Source: Phoebastria nigripes
Lineage: Eukaryota > Chordata > Aves > Procellariiformes > Diomedeidae
DNA length: 64,000 nt
NCBI GenBank assembly: GCA_035582835.1
Contig: JAYKAV010002788.1
Location: 986,125-1,050,124 of the forward strand
Direction of reading: 5' to 3'
The translations under genes and the position numbers were made by a program. Positions 1 to 13,655 of this stretch are shown here, in pieces (positions within the stretch are counted from its first letter, which is position 1; every line of letters begins with the position of its first letter). Below the pieces are notes generated by a model. That model was not told where the DNA came from. It was given only the letters and a program-made list of their open reading frames with translations, and did not search any database.

Positions 1-470
1 TAAATACTTCCAGGGATGGTGACTCCACCACTTCCCTGGGCAGCCTGTTCCAATGTTTAACCACTCTTTCAGTAAAGAAATTCTTCCTAATGTCCAATCT
101 AAACCTCCCCTGGCGCAACTTGAGGCCATTTCCTCTCGTCCTATCGCTAGTTGCTTGGCAGAAGAGACCGACACCCACCTCGCTGCAACCTCCTTTCAGG
201 TAGTTGTAGAGCGCGATAAGGTCTCCCCTGAGCCTCCTCTTCTCCAGACTAAGCAGTCCCAGTTCCCTCAGCCGCTCCTTGTAAGACTTGCTCTCCAGAC
301 CCTTCACCGCTTCGTTGCCCTCCTCTGGACACGCTCCAGCCCCTCAATGTCCTTCTTGTAGTGAGGGGCCCAAAACTGAACACAGTATTCGAGGTGGGGC
401 CTCACCAGTGCCAAGTACAGGGGCACAATCACTTCCCTACTCCTGCTGGTCACACTATTTCTGATACAGA
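1..470 (-). mobile_element. CR1 LINE fragment, young, 3' part
   Basis: Read on the minus strand this is the 3' coding part of a CR1 non-LTR retrotransposon: it translates, with one frame break, to the typical end of CR1 ORF2 (residues such as [19 protein letters not shown]). It is truncated at its 5' end at about 470, and its 3' end lies beyond the left edge of the window. It is nearly identical to the plus-strand copy starting near 53,692, with about a dozen differences over 470 bases including a one-base deletion near 309, so both are recent insertions of one subfamily. It sits inside ACTN2 intron 1 in the sense direction of that gene. Confidence 0.9.
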
Positions 471-3400
471 AATTATCTTCTACATCTAGAGTAAGAGATT
501 TAGATCTTTTATCTAAACTACAGTTTCTCAGAGCTTTCTGTTTTACCAGTGCACCAGGTCATGAAATGATGCTATCCCCTTCTGCCAGTTGTCTTGTGCC
601 TCATGGAAAGTGTCGCTGCAGTACATTACAGCAGACTCTCGGCATGTGGCTTCATAGCCTGGTGCCTTCCAAACAGGCTTATTTTCCTAGGACTAAACAT
701 GGTTATAGGAATGCTACTTAAGGAAGTAATGCAATCCATAAGTGACTGTATTAAAGCTACTGCAAAACTTAACTTGCAAATGTTAACAGTTTCCACAATC
801 CACATTTTATTTAACCCTCGTCCTTCTTTTCTTATTGTGATACCACTTGTTCTCACTGCTTTGGCTTTAACTAACAGTTCTATTCATAGTTATTAAGAAA
901 CAATTCAAAGCACGTTTAAGTCCTGGAGATCAAGATACAGCCAGCATATTGTACCCTGCAAATTTGTGATCCACTGGGATTTAAAAGCTATTAAATGACT
1001 TAGACAAAGCAAATTCCTTTTCCTGCTGAGCTGTACAGCACATTTCAGAGTATCAGGTTGCCCAGAGAAACAAGACAGGACTGAAGGCACCAAGCCGAAT
1101 ACCAGGAGGGATACAAATAAGTGCCTAGAAAGCTAGACATTTCTTTTTAGAATTTATTTACCATAGGTGGCTCTACAAATTTAAAAAGTAAATAAATAAA
1201 AATTTCTCCTTTCCGAAGTTGTTACCACAAAAGAAACTTCCTGACATTCTTAGATGAGAGACCACAGAAAAGGGGATGCAGGGCAGGAAGCCAAACAATT
1301 TGCAGTCCCGCAGGTAAATGTTCTCCTAATGCATTATTAATTATCTACTGCTGTCACAGGTCTATTTTGGAAAAGCTAACTCTAGAAAAGGGAGGGCAGT
1401 TTACGTTCTATGCCTACTTAGCCTCATTGTGAAGACTGCCAATAGCATATTCTCCATAATTTGGATTCACAGATCTGTGATGGCCAGGTGTGTACCTGAT
1501 AAAAAAAAAACCTTACCTGGTAATTACTGAGGCCACTTAATTTTACAAGCCTTTGACAAGTAGAATTGCAACCAAGGGGCAGAAAAAGGAGATATCCCTA
1601 ATCAATTATCAATTGACTGCAGCTAATGCCAAAAAATAATAGGGTATGCCCACTGTGTGCAAATATTTTTACACATGCACAATGAAGGACATGCTTTGAT
1701 GGAAAAAATGATATCTCTGAGCACTGAATTGTCCTACACTCCTGAGAAAGCCCACACGTCCTTTTTATGTGACTGTAACGCTGACTTACTTTTGATAGTG
1801 CTTCAAAGCCAGAAAACAAGATGCTATAATAACAAGTTTCATATGTGCTTGTGATAATAGGGATAAAGAGAATTGAGAAAGCACCAGTTACCACCCTCTC
1901 CAATACTGTTACGCACCGGTGGGTCACAAGACAACTTGTTCCACCTGCTGAAGATACAGGGTAAATTTCTATTTTGGCACTGACAGTGAGTCCAAAACGT
2001 ACATCACCAAAACAGCAGCATAACTTGCATAGGGACATGTACAGGGGATACACCGCACAAGTTCAGGAAGATTTATTTACTTGCACTCAGAATTACTTGC
2101 ACTCAGATCAGTGGATCCAGCCCAACAAAGGAGACCTGTATCCTATTTAGTATGTACATCTCATAACAAAGGTTAACACTGCCTTTCACTCTCTCCAACT
2201 CAAATCAATTTCTGTCTGCTATAATATTTACAAGTTTTAAAAACTAATATTGATTTTAAAAGGCATGTGTCTGCTTGTCTGTAGCCCTACCAGAAAGGCT
2301 ACTGGCCCACGAGTCATTACTTTTTTGAGTTTCTAGACTTTCCATAACATTTACATAAGAAAATATAGACAAAATCCAATTTTAACCTATGAGTTTTGAA
2401 AAACATTGCATTAATAGGAAACTCAATACTTCCTGTGTCTGTTAAAGCAGAAGCACAACTCATTTTAAGTGGACCTTAAATTCTAATACCCAGAGCACAA
2501 GAACACACCTGAAGAAAACTAACTTCGAATATAAACATTCAACACATTTGTTATATACATATGTGTTATCCCTAATTATCTCAGTCTGATAGAGTTGTTT
2601 CTTAAAACTCTGCTTTATAGCCCTTCTTCTAAAGTATTTTTCCTCTCTACTTGTGCTGGCTGAGGTCTTCATTACTTCTAGGCTAAATGGGATGCAGTGA
2701 TTCACTCTGTAGTTATACGGAACATTACTGGGCTCTGAGCGCATGGCAAGGGTGTTACAGAAAGAGCTCTGCCAGAACATTCCCACTAGGCCAGACTGAG
2801 GTTTCCCCTTGAAGAATTTCCCATCTGTCTGTTATCCATGTTTTAAAATATAAGTTGTGAACCTGCAACATGATCTCCTAGCTCCTGTGTCCACACAGTG
2901 TTCTAATGACTGCAGGATCAGGGCTTTTCTCTGGGCTTGGGATACAGTCTGCGTTGGCCCTTGTTCTATTTAATTCTGCTCCCAAAAGAAGGGGCATGAA
3001 GGTGAAACACAGCAGAAAATTGCACAGCCTTTATAAACTAGCTTGATGTGAATGAATGACTACACATGGCATCTTTTGGATGTTCCTAGAACATCTAGAT
3101 CAGCTGTACTTTTAGTATATTAGGTGCATGAGTATATTTCTATGAATTGAAAATAAAGAAAATCTTACATCTTACTTGTTGGTTTGAATTATTACTAACT
3201 GTCCCCTTGCTCTTATTTCCCCTTGCAGTGGAAGCCTAAATGCATTGATACATGTTAGTAAAACAACTAGAATAACTATAACAGGAGAGGTGGTTCACCA
3301 GTACAACTCGATCATGCCAAAATGCTTGGTAGGCAAAGTGGGATTTTAACACTAAACACACCAGAGCACAGCAACAACTCAAATGAAGCACAGTGAAAGC

Positions 3401-5549
3401 ACAGTGAAGGATGCCATGAAGGCTAAGGTAGGGGAAATGTTTAACGTGTTCCAAAAGGTCATTAAAAGGAAACCCTCAAATCATAGGCAGTATGTCAAAG
3501 CCAAATTCCTGGGAACAACAGAAAGGATAGCATAGAACCGTCTCACAAAGGAAGTTAGTGGAAGCTCCATCACAAGGTCCCCAAATCCAAAGTTGGGGAA
3601 AGCCCTCCCTGCTCCAGCACATCCATCCATATAGCTGAGCAGATGGTGTCAGAGATGGTATGCTAGCACACTCCGCACTGTCGGCAGATCTGCTCTAGTA
3701 ACTAAGGGAACTTCACCCCAGTTCCTTAATTTTATCATTCACAGGAGACGTCGTCAAAGGGATGCATTCATGACACAGGACGTTGCACGTGTCTTGCTAG
3801 CATTCTGCATTTTGCTTGCATGGAAGAGCCTGGGGAGACCTCAGTCCTTACAAAGCAGGTGGCCTAATCCTATGCGAGTCTAGGGTTTCCTGTAAAACAT
3901 GCAACCCGCTCCCAGCACTGAATGATTGCACGTCTGTTTTACAGTGCTCACTATTAACAAAAAAACCAGAGCATGTAAATATCCCTTCAAGAATAATTTG
4001 GCAAGGCTGAACCCCGAGAAACATCAAGAAGATTGAGCCTTTTGTTGCAAAGTGAGTGACATTAGTTCTTTCTTTCAGAGGAGACAACAGAGAAAGGTTA
4101 TGTTGTCCCATTGCTCTAAAAAGGAAGAAAACTCAGGAGGCAGCAAGATGTATGGGAAATTCAGTATGGGTCACTGCATGCGCTGTCCTCACCTCAGCCT
4201 TTTTTTCTTAAGGGAAGAACAGTAAGGAAAGGAAGGAAGATAAGAGGTTTCACAAGGTCTTTGGAGGGGCTGAAACAGTTAAAATATTGCAAGATTTATT
4301 AGGAACAGGCAAATAATATCTTTATTGGATCACCTGAGATAGCGGGAAAAGACAGAGAAGTTTTCAGGCACATAAGCCCATCTTTACATGGGAGAGAGAA
4401 GCATCAGTCTTAAGCATGAAAATTTAGGTAAGTCTTCAGATAACTCAGGACTTTGGTGGACCATCGGTATAATGCTACAACAGCTCTATTCCCTGAAGGA
4501 AGCTCCTTCCTTTTTCATTTACTTCCATTTACTGTTGATGACACCCATTTATGAAAGTTTTACAGCAGCAGGCATCTGTGTGATCCAAATGTGTGACTTC
4601 TCAAGATACATGCAGTGCCACAGGGTTGTCTGCTTGTGTATTTTTATCAGTTTAAAATAATTCTGCCTATTTTAAATGTATTTTCAATCAGAGACATTGA
4701 TATTTTAGAAGTAGGAGCACATGCAATGTTTAAAATCTAAAAACTAAAAAGTGTTCAGGATCTGTAGGACAATTCTGATCTAAATCTACTTTTCATTTTT
4801 GGAATTTCAAGAATCACTCAAATAAGAGAACCCTGCTCAGAAAAATAATGCAGAAATAAAAGAGGCAAGAATCCAATGAAAATCTTTAGTAAAAGCATGG
4901 GCATGGTTTTACCTTGCATTATAAAAACTGCAAGATATCTTCACCCATTCTTATCTTTACAATATAACTGCAACCTACTCAATTTGTTAAGGTGAAGAAA
5001 TTAGAAAGACAAAGGAACTGTCAGGAAAAAAAACCCTACTGTCTACTTCTGTAGACACGTGTTCTACATGTGTTCTTTTAATTCTGAATATTTGTTAACA
5101 CATTCCTATGTGGTCACTAAGCAGACCAGAGTGGTCTGTGGTAAACTTACATGTGGTAAATTTAATAACAAAGGGAGAAACACAGTCTTATAGGTGATAA
5201 AAGGTTTGGCATATTTTATTCACGCAGAAGTGGGAAACTTTGCTAGGCAAGTAGCATCAACTTTTGCAGAATCCCATCTTATATTTAAAAAATTAAAATT
5301 CCAAGAACAAGCAAGCAAAAACTTATGTTGTGCTACCTTTCTAAGCCTGCATTTAGGTACATGCATGTCCGTCCCTCATGATTTTGCTTATCTNAACTCT
5401 AGCCATTCATCCTAGTTCCACTAGTTAAGCTAAAGTCCCCCCACCAGGGCTCTACAGAAGCAGATCTCTTTTATGTCATGTACCTAAGCTGGTTGCAACA
5501 GCAGAGAGCTATTTATCTAAGAGGAAAACTAAACACAAAACCATATGCA

Positions 5550-5550
<1 letters not shown>

Positions 5551-5582
<32 letters not shown>
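5551..5582 (+). repeat. Poly-A run of 32
   Basis: An uninterrupted run of 32 A residues preceded by C and followed by G. It could be the tail of an old retroposed sequence or a plain mononucleotide microsatellite. I see no recognisable element directly upstream, so I leave its origin open. Confidence 0.95.
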
Positions 5583-5585
<3 letters not shown>

Positions 5586-5929
5586 TGTTTAGCAAGTCAG
5601 AGATTTTATTCCTACTAATGGTGAGTAATGGCTCACTATTATGTGGAAGGGTTTATTAAGTATACTTCTGTAGGAATCTGCCCTGAACCATTTCCTGTAT
5701 TACACTTTACTTACCCATTTAGATGGCAGAATAGAGTATATGCTTATAACATTTGAATATGACAGCAAAATGATGGGTCTGTAAGCACGTTTCATGACAG
5801 AGCTACAATTCAAACTAATCTTGACAAATCAGTGAAATGACTTAAAGAAAGCTGGATGCAGATTAGCAAGAAGTCTGAAGTACTGCCCTCCTCCAGTAAT
5901 AAATAACTGCAAAAACACAGGATGGAGAA

Positions 5930-6620
5930 CTACTGGCAGGGCAGTAGCGCTGAAGAAGAGGATCTGGGCATAACAGTGGATCACAACCTAACCTGATTAA
6001 AAAATGTTGTGCTGTTATAAAAGGCAAATACAATACTGGAATGTCTAAGCAGAAGAATGGTGTATCAATATCTGAAGTATTTCTTCCAATCTGCCCAGTG
6101 CTGGAAAGGGATTAGCTGTAATACTGTACTCTCTTTTGGGCACAAAATTCAAGAAGAATATGGACCAGTTGGAGAGAATCCACGAAACAGCCATGAAAAG
6201 AATAAAATTCTAGGAAACTTCATCTATGAAAAATATAGAACCATTGGGCGGGTTTAATCATGAGAAGTTTGAAAAGAGAGTAATACTTGTCTCAACCATT
6301 TAAGAAGTCACAACAGAGAAGAGAATAAATCAGTTCTCTGTGTTCACTGAAGACAGAGCTTTAGATAGATAGTCATGAGCTTCAACAACAACAAGGAAGA
6401 TTTAGATTAATTTTTAACTCTAGAAGCAGTGAAGCACTGGATGAGATTGGCTGGGTAAATGTGGAATCCTTCTTCTTGGACATCATCAAAAACAAGTTGG
6501 ATAAATGTGTCGAGAACAGCATGAGCATATTTGCTTCTGCCCGAAAGTAGAGGAATGGACTAATTGCTTTCCCAGATTCTCCCAGTCATACTTTCTGTGA
6601 TGTTCATGGAAGATTCCCAT
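5930..6620 (+). mobile_element. Old CR1 LINE fragment
   Basis: A degenerate CR1 3' region in plus orientation. Recognisable islands include the 'agaggatctgggcataacagtg' type stretch near 5,955, 'ttttgggcacaaaattcaag' near 6,136, 'tggaccagttggagagaatc' near 6,161 (CR1 'leerVQRRA' region) and the tail-proximal 'gcagtgaagcactggatgag' near 6,427. Frames are broken many times. It is much older than the copies at 1-470 and 53,675-54,290. Confidence 0.75.
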
Positions 6621-9444
6621 CTTAATTAACATCTACACTGCAGCCTTGAAAAGGGAGAATAGGCAAGAAGAATCTTTTTCCTTCCAGATTCTGTGGCTGA
6701 GAAGTCCTAAGACTTAGGTATATATGTTATCCAAAGACTACAAGATGAGAAGTCATTTAGCAGAAGACAACTCCCTTTTAGGAATCCAAGCATTTGGCAT
6801 GCAACAGACAGCTGTAAATTTTGTTTCTGTCAGGGTGTTCTTTCTGTGGTGATCCCCATTTCCCTCTCCTACTTTCATATGACCCCCTAATTTCCCTTAG
6901 CAAAAAGAAATATAATATTGGAGGAGATTTGTCAGGGATATTGGAGAAAAAGAAAGTAGAAGGGTGAAGACAGAGAATAATAAAGAAACAAAGCTGAAGA
7001 AATGTAACAGGATAGAGGGAAAGAAGATTCAAAGTCAATAGGCAGAAGAGCATTCACAGAAAGTTAAACATAAACCAAATTAAAATGAAAGTGGATTCAA
7101 TGATCTGTTCTACGGGTACATACATTTCCTGAGGTCTGTATTATGATCCTGGAGAAGAGATCCTGACACTTGTGTTTTCTCCCCAACTTTGCGACAACCT
7201 TTAAGTCATTTAAGACAGGAATTTTAAAAATGTTTTAATTATCCTAAATGCTGACTATTTTACAACCCACAATTCCTCATATGGGACTATAAGCCTTTTA
7301 ACAACAATGGGAGCAGATGTTAGCCATAGCTGAGTACTTCTAAGTGTCCCACTTCTGTATTCAAGGATAAAGAGAGTAATAAACCCTCCATATCCCACAG
7401 CACTATTGTGGGGGGAAATTCACTGTTGCTTTTGAGGTGCTCAAACACTACCCTGAAAAAAAGCCCAATAAAGAAATAGTAGCAAGAAAGATTAGGAAAT
7501 TGACAAAACTATAAATATCTTGTAAATAAAGAACTGTAAAATTAATCAAAACCAGAACCTACTGTGAACAGATACAGTGGAAAACAACACATAACAATTA
7601 CCAACACCTTCAGCATCTGTTCTGTCATCCAAAGTTAATTCTACATTTAGAAATCAAAGCTAACTGTTTAGCATAAACCAGTTACCTACTACTGTAAATC
7701 TAGTTGCATGCTAGTTATCCTTCCCTCCTTAAACTCTTAGTGAATTACAAAATGCGCCAGTCACTTAGGTATGGAGAAAGAAGTCGCTCAGGGAACTGTT
7801 AAGAATAGCAATGACTGTGAATAACCCCACAGATGCAATCCGAGAAAGCATTTTCACATACAGAAATTGTTTTAGCTTTCACCTCCAGTATGAAAAGTCA
7901 CTGTCCCTACCTCTCACTAATAAGGTCAGTTTTGGGCACCTCCAATGAAGCTGCCATTTCTGGTGGTATAAGTGATGGGGACACCTGTCCCCTGAGAGCT
8001 AAACTGAGAGTACAACTCACCTCATAGACATTACCAAACAGCCTGCATGTGTTAGCAACCTTGTCACTTATTCACCTGGCCTGGGTTCAAAACACTGACC
8101 TAAAAGTGAAAGGTTCCCCCAGCCACGCATTCCCAACCAATAAATTAAAAGTCCATCTTCAGTACAAGGTTATCTTTCGTCATGAGCTGGCGTGTAGGAG
8201 CTATTAGAAAATTCCACTCGGAAGGCGTTGCAATACTGAGACTTTTAATTAATATTGTCACCACCTTGCTAAGCGGTGACAAAGGTCAGGGTTTTGCAAG
8301 TCAGCTTTCTCTTGGATGTGAATAACTATTTTTGCAGTATAGTTTGTTCAGTCACATCATATGCAAGAATCCTTGAAAAAAGATGGTCACAAACAGCATC
8401 CAGGCAATACTCTCTGAGAACCTTTTGTCCAAATGGCAATGTCTGGCTGTCTTACAGCAGCCCTGGATAAGTCATTCTAGCTAGATGGAGTAATGGGGAG
8501 CAATCCCTTGCTGTTTGCAATGATCTTACCTCTTCATCCTCCCTCCTACTTCAATAACAATATGCATGACATCATTTACAGTTATACACTACCTTTCTGA
8601 TGACTCTACTCTCTTTGCCTTTTATGTAAAACAACAGGTATGTTAATACCTAGTCATAACAGAATTAATACCTCTGAATTTTTTTGGATTACATACCATT
8701 ATTCAATGCATTAAAATGCTCAAGGTACAACATTAGCACTACAGAATGGTAAATAAATGGTATAATCTGTGAAGTAAACAAAGTTCTCAAATTACTAACA
8801 AATTTCCGAGTTATAATAGCCCCCATATTAAATTGCTTTCTCTAATGAGAGTGAAAAGACAGCCAGTGAGTAAAGACTCAACATTTGAGTCCTTGCTCTT
8901 CCACAGCTTTTTGTACAACTTCTTTCAAGTAGTAAAACCTCTTTACACGTCTGTCCAAAATCTTTACCCCACAGTAGAGGTGAAACTTAAATATGCCCCA
9001 TGGACTGGGAGTTACAAATGCAGAATTAGAAGGGCTCTGTTCATCTCTAAAATTGAGTGATTGTGCAGTATTTTACAGTCTCATGTACGTTTTGCAAATT
9101 TAAAATGCTGCAGCAAGTGAAAGAACTTTTATTTCACAAGCCTCAAAAAACAAATATTGGTGAAAAAAGTATCTGTGAATCAAGCATATTCAGAACACAG
9201 TTCTTAAATGGGAGTAAAGCTTTAAAAACAAAACAAAAACAAACAAAAAAGGGACTAATGGAACAATACAAATGCAAAGTTTTGAATAATCTATTTTTGG
9301 TCAATGGCTTTTGTTTTCTTTTATTTTCAGATGTTGATTTTGTATCTCCCTCGAAGGAAAAGTTTATGGACATGTTGATCTCTTTCAATAGGCCATACTG
9401 TTTCTAGCATTTAACAACTTAACAATTAACACATCATGGCAGAA

Positions 9445-9470
9445 TTTTTTTTTTTTTTTTTTTTTTTTTT
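9445..9470 (+). repeat. Poly-T run of 26
   Basis: An uninterrupted mononucleotide run in ACTN2 intron 1. On the minus (sense) strand of ACTN2 it reads as poly-A. No adjacent element is recognised. Confidence 0.95.
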
Positions 9471-12400
9471 ACACGCAACACTGCCAAATTTTGCCCTTCA
9501 AAATGTCTCCTACTGAAAGGAGGAAATAGAAATAGAGAAGCATCGCCCACAAGGACCTGATAGAAACACAGTACTCCCACACAGCATGACTGGGAGCGTA
9601 CAGCATCCAGACTGAACCTCTGAGGACTGCCAACTATTTGCATGGCACAACAGTATTTTCCTCTAATAGGGTAACCTAACTTTAGAGCATACTAACCAAA
9701 TATTCTCTGTTCCTATACACTGCACTTTGCAGAGCTTGAATTTACACTATTAAAACAAGTAATTCTGACATTGCAACCTGAAGTAGCATGGCTATAGCAA
9801 CTAATATCTTACACAGCATTCCTGATCACTTTACACCACAAAACTTTACGGTGCATACCGACAAATAAATCAGTTCACGCCTAGTTGTCAGAGCATTAAA
9901 ATAGATTTGCCACTACACTGCACAAAGTTGAGTGCAGCAAAGAAATGTTGTACACATTTTTATAAAAACTTTAATGGACTCTATCTCCCATGCAATAAAG
10001 ACTGCATCTTTGCATTTATATAGAAATATATATTCGTATCTCATAAAGTGCTGTCCAAAAGATACCTCTCCCCAACCAAGCAGGTAGGACACTAGGGACC
10101 TAAGCAGAGCGCTTGCAGAGCGTGAAGTGTGTAGGTTCTGTTAGAAACTCCAATGTACTGATGCATGCTCCTAAACATCTCTCTTTCATGCACCCTCTCT
10201 CTCTTGTTCTCTACAAGTTTTTAGATACAGATCTTGGGTGCACAAAATCAAGACGACTACTGATACTTTTGAAGGCATACTCAATTAATGGAACAGTGAG
10301 CTATTTGCATTCTGGTACTTTCTGGATCACTTTTGAGCAAAGTGATACTTGGGAGGTCTCACTGTAAGCACTAGTTAGACAAAGAGCTATATTTAAGGCA
10401 CAGTTTTTGGATCTAACTACTGAAAAACTAAGAAACACAAGGACAGAAAAAAGGTATTTAGTATGTCATGGGACCAAAATCTCCAATGAGAAGTTGAACT
10501 GTTACAGGGTCAAAAGAATTTCACTCATTTCTACATGGTTCAGAAGGAGTTAATTCTGGAGCACCACCTTCCATGCTCAGCATTTCTACTTCACAAGAGT
10601 ATCAACAAACCAGAAGGCATCTTCAGAAAAGGATTCACAGTAATAATGCCAACAGGTTTGGAGGGAACTGTTTCAGCAATGATAAAAGGTTTGAGACCAG
10701 CCATTTTTCTGTTTTTCTCTCCCTCTATATTCTTTTCCAACTGGCCACTTCTTCACTATTACGGAACAAAAGCATAATCTCCGTTATATTCGCCTCTCCC
10801 TGTGGAGAGTTAAAAACGAAGTATAGGTAATCCAAAAAGGGTCTCGAATACTGTGGTGGATCTGCAAGGGACAAATCTGCAGGTGTGCTTTAAAGGTGAA
10901 GTCTATGCCCTTTATACTGCCTGGGGCTTTCTCTCAAGTATATTAAACAAAGAACATGCATTACCACTACCCTGTCAGTGCCAAATGAACCTTCTTATGA
11001 AGAGATCGTATCTCCTATTCTTCTTTCAAGTCTTGGGTCCTTCTTCTACCAGCTGTGCCCTACAGTGCTCCTCCTGGTTTCCCAAGAGCTCCTGAACTAT
11101 TACAGATAGTGATGGCTAACATTTTTGTTTCAGCAGATACACATTTAAATGACCAAATACTATTTAGGATGAGATGAAAGAAACAGTCACACATTATAGT
11201 ATGGAAGGCACTAAAGGTATGCCCTCTGGAAATAGAAGGATTAATTAAAGTAGGCTAATCCAGGATTTAGTTGACTGGATTTCCAAATGTCTTTCCCTTG
11301 CTTTCTCTGTTGATTTTCTTCACCATGCTATCTTTATCCAGTAATTATATACTACATTGCCAGGTGAGTAAGCAAATCCATTATAAATTGGTTGATACAG
11401 TCAATCAGAGTGGGATAAAAGTATGTTCCTATCACATCTATCAACATTCTTTAAAACACTTCCATAATCAGAGAAGCATATCTTCTGACTGATAAAGCTA
11501 AAACAGATTTTGAAACTTTTTTCAATTCCACACATATCCACCAACATGCACATCTTTAAGTCCCTGACACCAATAAATGATGGGAAAAGTATGTTAATAG
11601 TCAGGCCCCAAGATATTTACACAGTAGATGTCGTCTTTGCACTCTGTTATGTAGTACATTTGAAGATCAACAAATCTAGTTTCACTTGTAATCTAAACTA
11701 AGGTTTTAGTTGAGATTCTTATAGAGAAAGGAAAATCTCATGCATTAATTCCCAATTATGCAACAAAAAGTTCCTCTGTGGCATATATGCCAGGTTACTC
11801 AATGCAATATTTCTCAGTACACAAAGCATATAATCTGTCCATGTTAATTTCTTTACTATTGCAACTGATGATTAAAAAAAAAAAATCAATTTTGATTTCA
11901 TGCTTGTTTTAAGAATATGGTTTTTAAAAAATTTGTTAACTTCTGCTGTTAAAGATACTACTTAAACATATCAGGTTGATTTTTTTAAGCTCTAATGTTT
12001 TTTTATGAGGCATTAGCTACAGAGTAACATTTTCTAAAACATTTAAAATATCCTGTAGCCAGCAGACTTTCAGAAAAATTCCAGAGTTCCTAAATAATTT
12101 TTAGTGAGGCTCAGGTTCCTAAATTACTAAGCTTTTCTTAAAAACAGAATGAAAAGCAAAACATTACTTGGGATCTTTGGATGGCTTGATTATGTGTGAA
12201 CATTAAATTTAACTAAGTAAATAACCTGTTCTCAAGCACTTAGCTAAGAATAGATGGGTAAATAACAAACCATGATGGCTGTTAACTGCTGAAAGCATAA
12301 ACACCTGTGTTTTAGACAGTACAGTGTTTGTGATAAGCAAACTGCTTTGTCAATTAAAAACACAGTTCTTTGTTTATAGCAGATCTATTCTTAACAGGAG

Positions 12401-12999
12401 CCATGCTGGGACCTGTGCTCGGTCATGGAAATGAAGGCCATAGACAAAAGGAAAGCAAGCAAACTTCAGCCTCACGTATGGTGTTTTGTTTGTCTTTTAA
12501 TATTAATGCCAGATGGATGATAAGTGCATTATACATAATATGTACATGTACAGATACAGCTGCTTGTGGGGCTGCACTGCAAACTACATTACTGAAATGA
12601 CTTGGGATTAAGAACTGGTAAGGACAGGGAGGGTTGCTTCAAATTTCTTCAATGATCTGGTATATAGCAGAAGATCACTGTACCAGCAAATGAAGGGGAC
12701 TGGAAGTCTATGGATAGGAGTAGAGTCAAAGGTGGTCAGCTGCTCTGCCAAAGAAAATGCGTGGTGGAACTACACTCCAGAGTACAGCTGGAGATGAACT
12801 TGGACTATAGAGGTTTTCCATAGCCTAAAGAAACTCCTCTAGGTGAAATAATACCCCAGAGCTACACAGTAATTTATGGGGGTTTTTTAATTTGTATTTA
12901 GTGCAGCTGGGTACCAGTTTTCTTCATATTAAAGAGTGCAATGTCTTAAGTCTTGCAGCAGTGAAAAGCTACACTGGTGCCAAGATTAAACATAAAACG

Positions 13000-13005
<6 letters not shown>

Positions 13006-13055
<50 letters not shown>
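13006..13055 (+). repeat. Poly-A run of 50
   Basis: Fifty consecutive A residues, the longest homopolymer in the window, between 'agttt' and 'ggaaat'. On the ACTN2 sense strand it is poly-T. Runs this long are unstable in replication and in sequencing, so the exact length is uncertain. The phenylalanine-rich minus-strand reading frame across it is an artefact. Confidence 0.95.
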
Positions 13056-13057
<2 letters not shown>

Positions 13058-13564
13058 AAATCACTTAATGCTAGATGGTTAAGCCTTTCTGTGAGTGCCA
13101 AAATAGCAGGCTGATTTTCAGAGGTGCAAAATAGACAGAAGTTCCTCCTGACATCAGTGGAAATGCCTGGGTGTTCAACACCTATAAAAAATATGAGCAT
13201 TTCCTCAGACGCTTAAGGAATAATCACAGATGCTAATTTTAGACTAGGGTAGTCACTTTCCACAGACTCTTGCTATGGTAGTGGGGGTGAGCAAGGCTTT
13301 TGTAGGGAGCAGTTCAGAGTAGAAGCCATCTGCTCTAAATTAGGTTCTGCTAGTTATCAAAATAATGGATGGCTGGACTGATTTTGCTTAAAGGTTTTTG
13401 AAGAGAAATAAGAACAAGCATCAGATTTCAAGTTGAAGGGATTCTGACAGTTAAGAGCAGTTGGGAGGAAGCATTTGAAGTAAATCAAAATCTTGGAAAA
13501 CCTTACTCATACCAACTACAGTAAACACTTAGCACTTTCATCTGTAAAGTCAGCACATAGCTAT

Positions 13565-13655
13565 TACAACCACTATTTTGGAGATGAAGACATGGACAAA
13601 GTGATATGTCCTTGTAACTCAAAAGCAGGGAAAACTGGGACCAGACATACTAGCA
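13565..13655 (-). mobile_element. MIR-like SINE remnant
   Basis: The stretch 'gagatgaagacatggacaaa', then 'gatatgtccttgtaactc' and 'agcagggaaaactgggacc', follows in order the complement of the MIR core ('gatgaggaaactgaggcac ... gacttgcccaaggtcac ... gtggcagagctgggac'). Similarity is low, as expected for a family that stopped moving more than 100 million years ago. Identification is from memory of the MIR consensus, without alignment. Confidence 0.45.

Noticed and set aside
1598..2053. A 151-codon minus-strand frame in ACTN2 intron 1
   Set aside because: Composition rich in C, S and F, no domain that I recognise, no splice-site partners, and it does not match alpha-actinin.
3540..3700. Possible CR1 tail ('gaagttagtggaagctccat')
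   Set aside because: One short match to the CR1 'gtggaatctccatcc' motif without the following motifs in order; too weak to call.
12946..13200. An 84-codon minus-strand frame with a phenylalanine run
   Set aside because: It exists only because the 50-base A run is open in every frame.
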